NCBI GenBank assembly: GCA_016201285.1
Contig: JACQDE010000067.1
Span: 30,124-94,123, forward strand
Length of the DNA stretch: 64,000 nucleotides
Direction: 5' to 3'
Source of the DNA: Acidobacteriota bacterium
Lineage (GTDB): Bacteria; Acidobacteriota; Terriglobia; Acidiferrales; UBA7541
The position numbers were made by a program, and so were the translations under genes. Below, in pieces: positions 1 through 9,084 of this stretch (its first letter is position 1; every line of letters starts with the position of its first letter). The notes below the pieces were generated by a model. That model was not told the DNA's origin. It saw only the letters and a list, made by a program, of their open reading frames with translations, and ran no database searches.

Positions 1-295
1 GCACGGTGATGACAAAATCCTTACCCATGAAAATGTCGAACTCGCCGTACCACGAATGGCACTTTTCGGAGTCGAAATGGAGGGTGTTTACTACCAGGAA
101 TACGTGATGCTCGTACTCTTCGAGCTTTGCCCGCGTGCCCGGAGTGCGGCAGTCTTCGACGGCCAGCTCGTGCAGGCCGTACGCCGCTGCCAAATCATCA
201 AGCGCCCGGCCTTTCACGTCCTCGATGTGAAACCAACGAAAGCCGTTCCGTTCGCCCACCAAGCAGGCCGTGGCAGCCGGCCCCAACTCGTTCAT
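1..295 (-). CDS. corA: CorA-type magnesium/cobalt transporter, N-terminal part (cut by window edge)
   Basis: The first 98 codons of a minus-strand gene are visible; the rest lies beyond base 1. The ATG is at 295-293, preceded by a GGAGG ribosome site five bases upstream. Its ATG overlaps the TGA of cutA (ATGA), so the two are translationally coupled. The peptide has the pattern of the cytoplasmic N-terminal domain of CorA channels: a 'WFHIED' strand, 'LHELAVEDC' near residue 43, a 'KLEEYEHHVFLVV' strand and 'FDIFMGKDFVITV' at the edge. CorA proteins are pentameric inner-membrane Mg2+/Co2+ channels; the two transmembrane helices and the GMN filter would lie outside the window, so they cannot be checked. 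Confidence 0.8.
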   Translation of the reverse strand, partial: MNELGPAATACLVGERNGFRWFHIEDVKGRALDDLAAAYGLHELAVEDCRTPGTRAKLEEYEHHVFLVVNTLHFDSEKCHSWYGEFDIFMGKDFVITV

Positions 296-642
296 TTCTT
301 CCTCCGCTTTCCGGGCGCGGCAGGCGCAAGACATTCATCGATCCAGTTGAGATATGCCGGCGAGCCCGCGGTGATCGGCAGCGCGATAAACTCCGGCACA
401 TCGTAGCCGTGCAGCCGCTCGACTTCAGCCCGCAGCGCAGCGAGTCGTCGCCGGGAAGTCTTGATCAGCAGCAGCGTCTCCCTGGCTGCTTCCACCTTGC
501 CTTTCCAGCGGTACGTGGAGCGCACGCGCGCACCGATGATATTCACGCATGCGGCAAGCCGCGCTTCGACCACTGCGGAGGCGATGCGCTTGGCCTCCTT
601 GAGATCCGCACAAGTCACCAGAACGACCACTTTGTCAGTCAA
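292..642 (-). CDS. cutA: Divalent-cation tolerance protein CutA
   Basis: The 116-residue product has the length and fold signature of CutA1, a small cytoplasmic ferredoxin-like trimer linked to copper and divalent-metal tolerance. Visible family motifs are 'ACVNI' at residues 31-35, 'YRWKGKV' at 44-50, 'GYDVPEF' at 79-85 and 'YLNWI' at 97-101. I chose a TTG start at 642-640 because an AGGAG ribosome site lies eight bases upstream and the family's first strand (DKVVVLVT) begins right after it; the reading frame stays open further upstream but that part is not CutA-like. It overlaps the start of corA by four bases, a pairing that puts two metal-ion functions in one transcript. Confidence 0.9.
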   Translation of the reverse strand: MTDKVVVLVTCADLKEAKRIASAVVEARLAACVNIIGARVRSTYRWKGKVEAARETLLLIKTSRRRLAALRAEVERLHGYDVPEFIALPITAGSPAYLNWIDECLAPAAPGKRRKK

Positions 643-742
643 AGCCCAGACTCCTGTTTGGTAGCGCCCCTCTTTACTCTTACCCTTCGCTGATCGTTGC
701 CCGCTGGCCGCATCCCTGCGCGCCAAGATACAATAGCCCGTC

Positions 743-2179
743 ATGACGGGCAATCGAATCGCGCCGCCTCCCATCAAGTTCGGCACTTCGGGCTGGCGCG
801 CCATCATCGCGGACCAGTTCACCTTCGCGAACGTGCGGCTGGCGGTAGAGGCAATCGCCGGGCACGTGCTGAGCAATAGCAAGAAGCCCGTTTTGATTGT
901 GGGCCACGACCCGCGTTTCTTTTCTGAGGATTTTGCTGCCGTTGCCGCCACGGTACTGCGCGCCCGCGGTGTGCGCGTCCTGCTGTGCGAACATTCCACG
1001 CCGACGCCGGCTATCTCGTACGAAATCCTGCGGCGCAAGACCGATGGGGCGATCAATTTCACGGCCAGCCACAATCCGGCCGAATACCACGGCCTGAAGT
1101 TTTCCGGCCCCGATGGCGGCCCTGCCCTGCCTGAGGTAACGAAAGACATTGAGGCCCGCGTGGCCCGGCTCGCCGGAAAAACACCCGAAGCACCTGCGCA
1201 CGGGGCGGGGTCGCGCCACGACGGCGTCGAACGCATTGACCCGCGGCCCGCTTATCTCGCCCGGTTGATGGATCTTGTCAACTTTGCCGTGCTTCGCTCC
1301 GCCAAGCTCAATCTGGTCTGTGACCCCTTGCACGGCTGCGGTGCGGGCTATCTCGACCGCGTACTGGCCGGCCAGGGCATTCCAGCCCACTCCATTCGCA
1401 CGAATCGCGACGTGCTCTTCGACGGCCAGGGCCCGGACGTCTCCGACAGCAATCTCGCGCCGCTGCGCGTTGCCGTGCTCGAGCGCGGCGCAAACGCCGG
1501 ACTCGCCACCGACGGCGACGCAGACCGCTTTGGTGTCATCGATGCCGACGGCAGCTTCGTGCAACCGAACCACGTTCTCGCCCTGCTCTACGATTACATT
1601 GTGGACACGCGCGGATGGAAGCTCGGTACGGCGCGCAGCGTGGCAACCACGCATTTACTCGACGCGGTCGCGAAAGTTCACGGCCAGCCGGTCTATCAGA
1701 CGCCCGTCGGATTCAAGTACATTGGCGAGCTGGTCAAGCGGGACAAGATCGCGCTTGGTGGCGAAGAGAGCGCGGGGCTGAGCATCCGCGGGCATGTGCC
1801 GGAAAAGGACGGAATCCTCGCCTGCCTGCTCGTGGCGGAGATGATTGCGACGCGCCGCGCATCGCTCGCCGAACAGTTGCGCGCGCTCTTTCGAAAAGTC
1901 GGCGCGGAGTTCTGGCCGGTGCGCGTGAATCTGCACCTGCCAGGGGATGTTCAGGCGCAGCTTGTGGAACGGTTGAAGGGTAACTTCGCGTCATTTCTCG
2001 GGCGGCGCGTTGCGAAAGCCGACCGCACTGACGGGTTGAAACTCATCTTGGAAGACGGGACGTGGGCGCTGATGCGGCTCTCCGGTACGGAACCGCTGGT
2101 GCGCGTGTACACCGAAGCCGGCTCGCGCGAAGCCGCCAACTCATTGGCCGCTGAGGTTCAGAAATGGGTGTTCGCATAA
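743..2179 (+). CDS. Phosphoglucomutase/phosphomannomutase family protein (alpha-D-phosphohexomutase)
   Basis: This 478-residue enzyme moves a phosphate between C1 and C6 of a hexose through a phosphoserine intermediate. The four family signatures are all present: GTSGWR at 14-19, the catalytic TASHNP loop at 107-112 (Ser109 carries the phosphate), the metal-binding loop DGDADR at 257-262, the sugar-specificity loop GGEESAG at 339-345, and the phosphate-binding loop RLSGTEP near the C-terminus. The length is normal for the family. Glucose versus mannose or glucosamine specificity cannot be read from sequence, so no symbol is given. The last 16 bases overlap ftsB, suggesting co-transcription. 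Confidence 0.9.
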   Translation: MTGNRIAPPPIKFGTSGWRAIIADQFTFANVRLAVEAIAGHVLSNSKKPVLIVGHDPRFFSEDFAAVAATVLRARGVRVLLCEHSTPTPAISYEILRRKTDGAINFTASHNPAEYHGLKFSGPDGGPALPEVTKDIEARVARLAGKTPEAPAHGAGSRHDGVERIDPRPAYLARLMDLVNFAVLRSAKLNLVCDPLHGCGAGYLDRVLAGQGIPAHSIRTNRDVLFDGQGPDVSDSNLAPLRVAVLERGANAGLATDGDADRFGVIDADGSFVQPNHVLALLYDYIVDTRGWKLGTARSVATTHLLDAVAKVHGQPVYQTPVGFKYIGELVKRDKIALGGEESAGLSIRGHVPEKDGILACLLVAEMIATRRASLAEQLRALFRKVGAEFWPVRVNLHLPGDVQAQLVERLKGNFASFLGRRVAKADRTDGLKLILEDGTWALMRLSGTEPLVRVYTEAGSREAANSLAAEVQKWVFA

Positions 2180-2529
2180 AACGGGCGGCGCATACGGCCC
2201 GGCCGGCCGCACGGAAGTCAGGGCCAAAGCGGGCTTTCCTGCAACGCTGGGGCGGCACCATCTTTGTGCTGCTGCTCATGGCGCTGGTGGCCCACGTGCT
2301 CTTCGGCGAACACGGCTTTCTGGCGATGCGCCGAGCGCAGAAGGAAGTCGACAAACTGCGGCAGGAAATTGCGCAGCTCAGCGACGAAAATAAGAAACTT
2401 TCCGGCGAAATTCAGGCTCTGAAGACCGACCCCCAGCTCATCGAGCGCATTGCCCGCGACGAGATGGGCCTCGCCCGCCAGGGCGAATTGATTTTCAAGC
2501 TCCCGCAGAAGAAAAGCACTGACAAGTGA
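2164..2529 (+). CDS. ftsB: FtsB/DivIC-like septum formation initiator
   Basis: A 121-residue bitopic membrane protein: basic cytoplasmic N-terminus (residues 1-28), one hydrophobic helix at about 30-48 (TIFVLLLMALVAHVLF), then a heptad-type coiled coil from about 55 to 85 and the short 'PQLIERIARDEMGLARQGE' tail typical of FtsB/DivIC. In the divisome these proteins pair with FtsL through the coiled coil and bind FtsQ/DivIB to license septal peptidoglycan synthesis. The start lies 16 bases inside the upstream mutase gene. Family assignment rests on topology plus the tail motif; sequence identity within this family is always low. Confidence 0.8.
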   Translation: MGVRIKRAAHTARPAARKSGPKRAFLQRWGGTIFVLLLMALVAHVLFGEHGFLAMRRAQKEVDKLRQEIAQLSDENKKLSGEIQALKTDPQLIERIARDEMGLARQGELIFKLPQKKSTDK

Positions 2530-2543
2530 AGAGTGGTGAGCGG

Positions 2544-3662
2544 TTAGCCTTCCTGCGCCGGCCTCGACATGCGGCGGAACCAGCCAAACACCTCCGCGCC
2601 GCGCCCCTTCAACCGCGTGCGTGCCATCGAGAGCAGCAACATCGCTGCAAATATGGCCAGCAGGCCGAGGCTGGCCGTCTGGATGCTTACGCCGCGCTTG
2701 GGAAGAATCGAGAAGCGGCCGTACACGAATTCGATGTGCACCCAGTAAACGAGTAGTGACGTTTGCCCGAGCTGGATCATCGGGCTGAAACCCCACTCCC
2801 CTGCCCCCCAGCGGCACCACCCATGGCAGCCAAACAGAATCATCAGCAGAATGCCGATGCGCGCTAGAAAAAAGTTTGGGTTCGTGTGCCAGTAGTCGTA
2901 CACAGAGTAGAGTTGCACGGGCATCGCATCGAGCCACTGTGAGACCAGGTACAGCGCCGCGCCGCCTGCGCCAAGCAGCGCCGCCGTGAGTGCTTCGCGC
3001 TGCTTCGCCCAATCGCTGAACAGCACGAACCCGGCGGCAAGCCCGGCAAACGCAATCGCCGACCAGGGAAAAATCGGAAAGAGCCACGGCTGCGGCTCAG
3101 GGTACGTGTGCACGCCATTGATGTAGGACTCGAGCGGCCAGGGCAGCCAGCGCGGCCGCAGAGTGGTCCAAAGCGGCGGCGTGGCCAGCGCGATGGCCAG
3201 CGACACCCCGATCGCCGCGAGCGCGCTACTCGCGCGCGTCCGCCCGAGGCGGCACACCACCCCCATCGCCATCATCGAGATGCCCATCATGTTCAGGATG
3301 TCCACCCGCAGTAGGTCGGTCCAGGGCGCCCACGGCTGGCCGAGGATGAATTCCTGAATGCGGAACAGGATGGCAATTCCAAAAATCTCCGCGCCGCGCT
3401 TGATGGTCGTGCGCGCGATCTCGCCGTCCGGGGTCCCTCGCCGGCGCATCTTGTCTGTCACGAGCGCGAACGACACGCCGGCCAGAAAAAGGAACAGCGG
3501 CGCGGGGAGCGTCCCGACAAGCTGAGACCATTTGAAGAATTGACTCGATCGTTCGGAATCCGCGAGCCACGAATCGTAACAGTGCGTCTGGAACATCGTC
3601 AGGCATGCCAGCCCGCGCATCCAGTCAATGTAGCTGAGCCGCTGCTTCGCTTTGTCGTTCAT
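2544..3662 (-). CDS. Multi-pass membrane protein, acyltransferase-like (DUF1624/HGSNAT type)
   Basis: The product (about 372 residues) begins 'RLSYIDWMRGLACLTMF', the typical opening of the membrane acyltransferase families, in which an Asp-x-x-Arg-Gly motif sits in the first helix. About ten hydrophobic segments follow. Relatives such as heparan-alpha-glucosaminide N-acetyltransferase move acetyl groups across a membrane onto sugars. I placed the start at 3662 (ATG) because the family motif begins nine residues later; a GTG at 3698 is also in frame, and neither has a strong ribosome site. It converges with ftsB and diverges from the CPBP protease gene. The substrate is unknown. Confidence 0.7.
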   Translation of the reverse strand: MNDKAKQRLSYIDWMRGLACLTMFQTHCYDSWLADSERSSQFFKWSQLVGTLPAPLFLFLAGVSFALVTDKMRRRGTPDGEIARTTIKRGAEIFGIAILFRIQEFILGQPWAPWTDLLRVDILNMMGISMMAMGVVCRLGRTRASSALAAIGVSLAIALATPPLWTTLRPRWLPWPLESYINGVHTYPEPQPWLFPIFPWSAIAFAGLAAGFVLFSDWAKQREALTAALLGAGGAALYLVSQWLDAMPVQLYSVYDYWHTNPNFFLARIGILLMILFGCHGWCRWGAGEWGFSPMIQLGQTSLLVYWVHIEFVYGRFSILPKRGVSIQTASLGLLAIFAAMLLLSMARTRLKGRGAEVFGWFRRMSRPAQEG

Positions 3663-3741
3663 CGCAAGAGAGATTCTTCGCCCACCTGCGGCGGGCACAG
3701 AATGACGATGCCGCGCACCATGTGCGCTACACTATCGCGCC

Positions 3742-4734
3742 ATGAGCATGAACCGCACGCTGAGTCTTGCCGCCGCCCTGGGCCTCTGGGCGGGACTCTG
3801 CTTCGCCGCAGCATTGTACGGCACCTGGCAAGGATTTGGGGGACGCCGATTTGCGGTGGCGCTGGCGGTGTCTTCGGTGTTGCTCGCGGGACAGCTCTTG
3901 TTCGCCGTGGGCGGCGTGCCCGAGCGCATGGCAAGGTGGTTTTCGAACGGCCGCTTCGCGGCGGCGCTTCCCTTCTCGATGATCGGCCTGTGCTTGGTCT
4001 ATGCGCTGGGCACAGAGAACTTCACGTGGCCACACATGGGATTGGGCGCGGCGTACGTGCTCGCCCCCGGCGCACTGCTGTGGCAGGCGCGGGAACGGCG
4101 GCGGCCGTTCGGCGCGTGGGAAGATTGGGTGGCGATCCTGTTGTTGTGGTTGCCGGTGGAGTTCCACTTGCTGCGTGACTTGTGGCCCTATCCGAACCCG
4201 CGGGGCACCGGGGCGATGACGGCGTTGTTTACTGTGAACGTGGTCATTGTGCTGTTTTTGGTGGCGCGACGCCTCGATGGCGTGGGCTACACGATCGCCT
4301 GGGGCCGCGGCTGGGGCTGGGCGGTTGGCGTTAGCTTCGTTGTGTTCGCAGCGGTGGCGATTCCGCTCGGCCAGGCCATCGGCTTTCTTCGATTCGATCC
4401 ATCCATCGCGCGGCTGAACCTGCTGCCGCTCTCGGCGTTGAGCATTTTCCTGTTCAATGCGTGGCCGGAGGAGCTCTTCTTCCGCGGGCTGATGCAGAAC
4501 CTGCTCTCGCGGACAGTGCAGAATGACGACGCAGGCTGGGTGCTCACGTCGGTGATTTTTGGACTGGCGCACATCAACAACGGCGTGTTTCCGAATTGGC
4601 GGTACGTGCTGCTGGCCACGCTCGCGGGATTGGCTTACGGGCGGGCGTGGCGCAAAACCGGCTCGATCTTCGCCTCGGCACTGGTGCACACGCTGGTGAA
4701 CACAACCTGGCACTTGCTCTTCCGCACGCTGTGA
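3742..4734 (+). CDS. CPBP family intramembrane metalloprotease
   Basis: A 330-residue protein with about eight to nine hydrophobic segments. It carries the CPBP (CAAX protease and bacteriocin-processing) signatures in order: EELFFR at 243-248 (EExxxR), 'FGLAHINNG' with His277, and 'HTLVNT' near the C-terminus. In the Rce1-like family these Glu and His residues hold the active site inside the membrane. Bacterial members are linked to prenyl-protein processing, bacteriocin immunity or peptide processing; nothing in the neighbourhood picks one of these. The gene stands alone between divergent and convergent neighbours. Confidence 0.85.
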   Translation: MSMNRTLSLAAALGLWAGLCFAAALYGTWQGFGGRRFAVALAVSSVLLAGQLLFAVGGVPERMARWFSNGRFAAALPFSMIGLCLVYALGTENFTWPHMGLGAAYVLAPGALLWQARERRRPFGAWEDWVAILLLWLPVEFHLLRDLWPYPNPRGTGAMTALFTVNVVIVLFLVARRLDGVGYTIAWGRGWGWAVGVSFVVFAAVAIPLGQAIGFLRFDPSIARLNLLPLSALSIFLFNAWPEELFFRGLMQNLLSRTVQNDDAGWVLTSVIFGLAHINNGVFPNWRYVLLATLAGLAYGRAWRKTGSIFASALVHTLVNTTWHLLFRTL

Positions 4735-4757
4735 GGCACGCGGGCTTGAAGAGGAAC

Positions 4758-5534
4758 TCAGCGCACGACGCCGCTGAGCGGGCTGGACGCCGAGGCGTAG
4801 AGTTTTTTCTGGATGCGGCCGGCGAGGAACGCCTTGCGGCCGGCGGTGACGGCGTCGCGCATCGCTTCGGCCATGAGTACGGCGTCCTGGGCTTCGGCGA
4901 TGGCTGTGTTCATCAGCACCCCGTCGGCGCCCAGCTCCATGGCCACGGTGGCGTCGGACGCGGTGCCCACGCCGGCATCCACGATGAGCGGCACTTCGGT
5001 GATGCGCTCGCGCAGGATGCGGATGTTGGCTTCATTCTGGATGCCCATGCCGGAACCGATGGGCGCGCCAAGCGGCATCACAGCGGCGGCGCCGGCGTCA
5101 ATCAGCCTGCGGGCCACGATGAGATCGTCATTCGTGTACGGCAGCACGACGAAGCCTTCTTTCACCAGCACCTTCGTCGCTTCGATCAGCGCCTGCGTAT
5201 CGGGAAAAAGCGTCTGCTGGTCGCCGATGACTTCGAGTTTCACCCATTCGCTCAAGCCGACTTCCCGCCCGAGGCGGGCGGTGCGGATGGCCTCGTCGGC
5301 GGTATAGCAGCCGGCGGTGTTCGGCAGAATGAAAAACTTGCTGCGGTCAATGTAGTCGAGCAGTGATTCCTTGCTCTTGTCCGTCAGGTTCACGCGGCGG
5401 ACGGCCACGGTGACCATGTCCGCGCCGGACGCGGCGTGCGCGCGAGCCATTTCCTGAAAGCTACGGTACTTCCCGGTCCCGACAATCAGCCGCGAGTTGA
5501 ACCCGCGGCCGTTGATGACGAGCTGGTCGTTCAT
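4758..5534 (-). CDS. thiG: Thiazole synthase ThiG
   Basis: The 258-residue product is a full-length ThiG. It forms the thiazole phosphate of thiamine from deoxyxylulose phosphate, dehydroglycine and the ThiS thiocarboxylate. The Schiff-base lysine is Lys99 in 'EWVKLEVI', and the phosphate-binding region '[16 protein letters not shown]' follows. The ATG at 5534 has GAGGAG upstream and starts directly with the family's first strand; the open frame further upstream is not ThiG-like. No thiS, thiF, thiH/thiO or thiE lies nearby and no TPP riboswitch was recognised in the 124 bases upstream, so this gene appears detached from a thiamine operon. Confidence 0.93.
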   Translation of the reverse strand: MNDQLVINGRGFNSRLIVGTGKYRSFQEMARAHAASGADMVTVAVRRVNLTDKSKESLLDYIDRSKFFILPNTAGCYTADEAIRTARLGREVGLSEWVKLEVIGDQQTLFPDTQALIEATKVLVKEGFVVLPYTNDDLIVARRLIDAGAAAVMPLGAPIGSGMGIQNEANIRILRERITEVPLIVDAGVGTASDATVAMELGADGVLMNTAIAEAQDAVLMAEAMRDAVTAGRKAFLAGRIQKKLYASASSPLSGVVR

Positions 5535-5658
5535 ATGAATGCTCTCCTCGGAAACATTGTAGCGCGAGTCCCGCTTGCGCAGCGCATTGACTTGCGCGGG
5601 TGCACTGCCTAATATGCCGCGCGGCAATTGTGATGACATCTTCTGAGGATGAGGCCCT

Positions 5659-7089
5659 GTGAAAACGCTTTCTCTTCCCACACGTGCAATTCTGGCTCTC
5701 GGGTTCTTCTGCGCGCTGGCCTGCGGGGGCCTGGCACAGCAGCAAACGTCCCTCACCGACCAATATCGTGACGCGGCCGGGCGGCTCATCGGCGCGGCGC
5801 TGGTGGACAAACCCGGATGGGAAAAGCTCACCTATCTGACGACGGTGATTGGCCATCGCCTTTCTGGCTCGCCGCAACTCGAGCGCGCGGTGGCCTGGGC
5901 CGCCGATGCCATGCGCGCCGACGGGCTCGACAACGTGCGCTTGCAGTTGGTCAAGGTGCCGCACTGGGTGCGCGGCCGCGAGTACGTCAGTGTCGTCGCG
6001 CCGATGGAGCGGCCTCTGCCAATGCTTGGCTTGGGCGGAAGTATCGCCACGCCGCCGGAAGGAATTACCGCGCCCGTCGTGGTGGTTTCCAATTTCGATG
6101 AGCTCGAAGCGCTTGGGCAGGAAAAGATTTCGGGGAAAATTGTTCTTTACGATGTGCCGTGGACTGGCTACGGACCCACGGTGCGCTACCGCTCGATTGG
6201 CGCGGCGCGCGCCGCGAAGCTGGGCGCGGTCGGAATGTTGCTGCGCTCCGTGACCGATCGGAGCCTGTACACGCCGCACACCGGCGCGATGGACACGCGC
6301 TCCGCCGACGCTACGGTCCCCGCCGCCGCCATTACCGTCGAGGATTCGGCGTGGATTCACCGCATGGCGGACGCCGGCCGAGAAGTCCGCGTGAAGCTCT
6401 ACATGGAAGCGAAGATGCTACCGGACGCAGACTCGGCCAACGTGATCGGTGAAATCACCGGCCGCGAGAAGCCCGAAGAAGTGGTGGTCATGGGCGGGCA
6501 CTTTGATTCGTGGGACGTCGGGCAGGGCGCGCAGGACGACGGCGCAAGCTGCATCGCCGCGTGGCAGGCGCTCACGATTTTGAAACAGCTTGGCCTCAAG
6601 CCGCGGCGCACGCTACGTGTCGTGCTCTGGACCAACGAGGAAAACGGCCTGCGAGGCGGCCAGGCCTACCGCGAGTCGCTCGGCGCCGACATTTCGAGCC
6701 ACATCGCCGCAATCGAAATGGACGGTGGCGCGGAAAAACCGGTGGGATTCGGTTTGGGCCTTGCCGGAGTGGACCCGAACTCCAAAGACCCGCGCTACGA
6801 AGCGGCGATGGAGAAGTTGAAGCAGATCGGGCGGCTGCTGGAGGGTATCGAAGCCGGCGAAATCACCCGCGGAGGTGGCGGCGCCGATATCGGGCCGCTG
6901 ATGCGCGACGGCGTGCCGGGCCTCGGACAGCGCACCATCGGCGAGCGCTATTTCGACTGGCACCACACCAACGCCGACACGCTCGACAAAATTGACCCGC
7001 AGAACTTCCGCAAGGCAGTGGCCATGCTGGCCGTGATGGGCTATGTTCTTGCCGACATGCCCGAGCGGCTGGTGGAAGCTGCAAAGTAG
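5659..7089 (+). CDS. Secreted M28 family zinc aminopeptidase/carboxypeptidase Q-like
   Basis: A 476-residue protein with a signal peptide (residues 1 to about 28, ending near 'GGLAQQQ'), a protease-associated insert around 110-230, and an M28 zinc peptidase domain from about 255. The M28 metal ligands are visible: '[19 protein letters not shown]' (His and bridging Asp), '[10 protein letters not shown]' (catalytic Glu and ligand Glu), 'IEMDGG' and '[14 protein letters not shown]' (last His). It is exported and would trim amino acids from peptides in the periplasm or outside. The start is a GTG with GAGG upstream. It diverges from thiG and converges with the acyl-CoA synthetase gene. Confidence 0.85.
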   Translation: MKTLSLPTRAILALGFFCALACGGLAQQQTSLTDQYRDAAGRLIGAALVDKPGWEKLTYLTTVIGHRLSGSPQLERAVAWAADAMRADGLDNVRLQLVKVPHWVRGREYVSVVAPMERPLPMLGLGGSIATPPEGITAPVVVVSNFDELEALGQEKISGKIVLYDVPWTGYGPTVRYRSIGAARAAKLGAVGMLLRSVTDRSLYTPHTGAMDTRSADATVPAAAITVEDSAWIHRMADAGREVRVKLYMEAKMLPDADSANVIGEITGREKPEEVVVMGGHFDSWDVGQGAQDDGASCIAAWQALTILKQLGLKPRRTLRVVLWTNEENGLRGGQAYRESLGADISSHIAAIEMDGGAEKPVGFGLGLAGVDPNSKDPRYEAAMEKLKQIGRLLEGIEAGEITRGGGGADIGPLMRDGVPGLGQRTIGERYFDWHHTNADTLDKIDPQNFRKAVAMLAVMGYVLADMPERLVEAAK

Positions 7090-7132
7090 AACCGGTCGAG
7101 GCTAAGAACCGGTAACACTCCGGCTCCACTTT

Positions 7133-8959
7133 TCACTGTCTTTTTTCGCACGACGGCAGCGGGCGTGGCTCATCCTCTTCCGTATAGAGCCTGGCGATGA
7201 GGTCGTGGTATCGCTGTTCGACGACGTGACGCTTGATTTTCATCGAGTAAGTGAGCTGGCCATCCTCGAAGGAAAAATCGTGGTCGAGCAGGGCGAATCG
7301 CTTGATCGTCTCGTACTGCGCGAGGTGCGAGGTGAGCCGCTCGATTTCTCCGCGGATCAGATCACGCACCCACGGATGCGCGGCGATCTCGGCTGGCGAG
7401 GAAAACGAAAGCCCGGTCTCCCTGCCTTTCGCCTCGACGGCGTCGAAATTCGGCACGATGAGGGCGATGATGAAGCGCCGGCGGTCACCCACGATCACCG
7501 CCCCCGAGATGAAGGGACTGGTCTTCAGCCCGTTCTCAATCGGCTGCGGCGCGACGAATTTTCCCGCCGCGGTTTTGATCAGGTCCTTCTTGCGGTCAGT
7601 GACGTAGAGGAAGCCGTCGGCGTCGAGATGACCGATGTCGCCCGTGTGCAGCCAGCCATCGGAAGAAAGCACTTCGGCCGTCTCTGCGGGCTTGTTGTAG
7701 TAGCCCCGCATCACGCACGGCCCTTTCACCAGGATCTCGCCATCCTCGGCGATGCGAACATCCACATTGGGAATAGGACGGCCAACCGCGCCAACGCGGT
7801 TCACCAGCGGATTGCTGGAGGAAACGATCGGTGAAGTTTCCGTCAAACCGTAGCCTTGATACACCCGCAAATCCACGGACCAGAAAAACTCGAGCATATC
7901 TTTGGAAAGCGGCGCAGCTCCCGAAATAAACGCGCGCATGCGCCCGCCGACGCCCGCGCGCACTTTCGCGTAAGCCAGCCGATTCGCAATGTGCCACTGG
8001 AGCTTCAGCCACGGCGAGACGCTCTTGCCATAGGCACGCCACAGCACGCACTTCCGCGCCACGTTCATCGCCCATTCGTAAATGCGCCGTCGCCAGCCGG
8101 TGACCTGTCGCTCGCTCGCGAGGATCGCCGCGTAAAGCTTCTCAAATACGCGCGGCACCGCAGCCGCGAGCGTCGGCCGCACTTCGCGCAGCGCTGCCGC
8201 AAGCTGTTCCATCTTCCCGACGTAGGCAATGGGCACACCGTAAAAAAAATAGCCGTAGTCCACGATGCGCTCGTACACGTGCGCCAGCGGCAGAAAAGAG
8301 AGACCGACATCGCCCGCGACCGGCTGCAGCCCCTGGAAAGAATCAATCGTGTTCGCGGTCAGGTTGCTGTGTGTGAGCATCACGCCCTTGGGAACGCCGG
8401 TGGTGCCCGAAGTGTAGATAATAGTAGCGACTTGGTCGCAGTTCACTTGCGCGGCGCGGCGGCGGTATTCGGCCACATCGGCGTCGCCGGCGGAGGAAAT
8501 GAGCGCCTCGTATCGCAGCACGTCCGTTGCAATCTCCGGTGGCGCCGCGCCGACGATGATGTGCTCGACCGCGCCGGCGCGCTCCCGGCAGCCCAGCAGC
8601 CGGCGCACTTGTTCATGCCCAAAGGCGATCACCAGCTTCGCACCGCAGTCGTTCAGGATGTAGGTAATCCGCTCGGGCGATTCATTGAAATAGATGGGGA
8701 CGTTGATGGCGCCGAGGCCGACGACGGCAAAGTCAGCGATGTGCCATTCGGGACGGTTGGCGGAAAAGAGTCCGACGCGGTCGTCCGTTTTCACGCCCAG
8801 CTCGGCGAGCGCCCGCGAAAGACCGGCGATGCGACGAAGCAGCTCGCGCGCTGTGACGGATTGCCAGCGTTCGCCCACCTTAGACAGCATCACCCCTTTG
8901 TCGGGTGGCTGACGATCGATTGCATCCAGAAGGCTTTGCGTCAGCGCGGGATAGGCCAT
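7133..8959 (-). CDS. Long-chain acyl-CoA synthetase (AMP-forming)
   Basis: The 608-residue product has the adenylate-forming fold: the P-loop motif 'TIIYTSGTTGVPKGVMLTH', 'GYGLTETSP' (A5 motif), 'LHTGDIGHLDADGFLYVTDRKKDLIKT' split over the hinge, and a C-terminal lid. The long insert and the 'PQPIENGLKTSPFI' end are typical of the FadD15/long-chain branch. It activates fatty acids with ATP and CoA. I chose the ATG at 8959 (MAYPAL); an in-frame start at 9037 would add 26 residues of no family likeness. It is transcribed alone, facing the M28 peptidase gene and diverging from hutU. Confidence 0.9.
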   Translation of the reverse strand: MAYPALTQSLLDAIDRQPPDKGVMLSKVGERWQSVTARELLRRIAGLSRALAELGVKTDDRVGLFSANRPEWHIADFAVVGLGAINVPIYFNESPERITYILNDCGAKLVIAFGHEQVRRLLGCRERAGAVEHIIVGAAPPEIATDVLRYEALISSAGDADVAEYRRRAAQVNCDQVATIIYTSGTTGVPKGVMLTHSNLTANTIDSFQGLQPVAGDVGLSFLPLAHVYERIVDYGYFFYGVPIAYVGKMEQLAAALREVRPTLAAAVPRVFEKLYAAILASERQVTGWRRRIYEWAMNVARKCVLWRAYGKSVSPWLKLQWHIANRLAYAKVRAGVGGRMRAFISGAAPLSKDMLEFFWSVDLRVYQGYGLTETSPIVSSSNPLVNRVGAVGRPIPNVDVRIAEDGEILVKGPCVMRGYYNKPAETAEVLSSDGWLHTGDIGHLDADGFLYVTDRKKDLIKTAAGKFVAPQPIENGLKTSPFISGAVIVGDRRRFIIALIVPNFDAVEAKGRETGLSFSSPAEIAAHPWVRDLIRGEIERLTSHLAQYETIKRFALLDHDFSFEDGQLTYSMKIKRHVVEQRYHDLIARLYTEEDEPRPLPSCEKRQ

Positions 8960-9084
8960 GGGGTCTCGACGCTGAATGTATCGTAGAGCACGGGGATTGT
9001 GCAATGAGAGCTGCCGGAGCACGATACATGGTGCCACTACACCGGGGGCAGCGGGTGGGATAAGATGCAGCCGGGAGAACGACC

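Noticed and set aside
5535..5658. TPP riboswitch before thiG
   Set aside because: The 124 bases between thiG and the M28 gene show none of the conserved TPP aptamer core (CUGAGA and similar).
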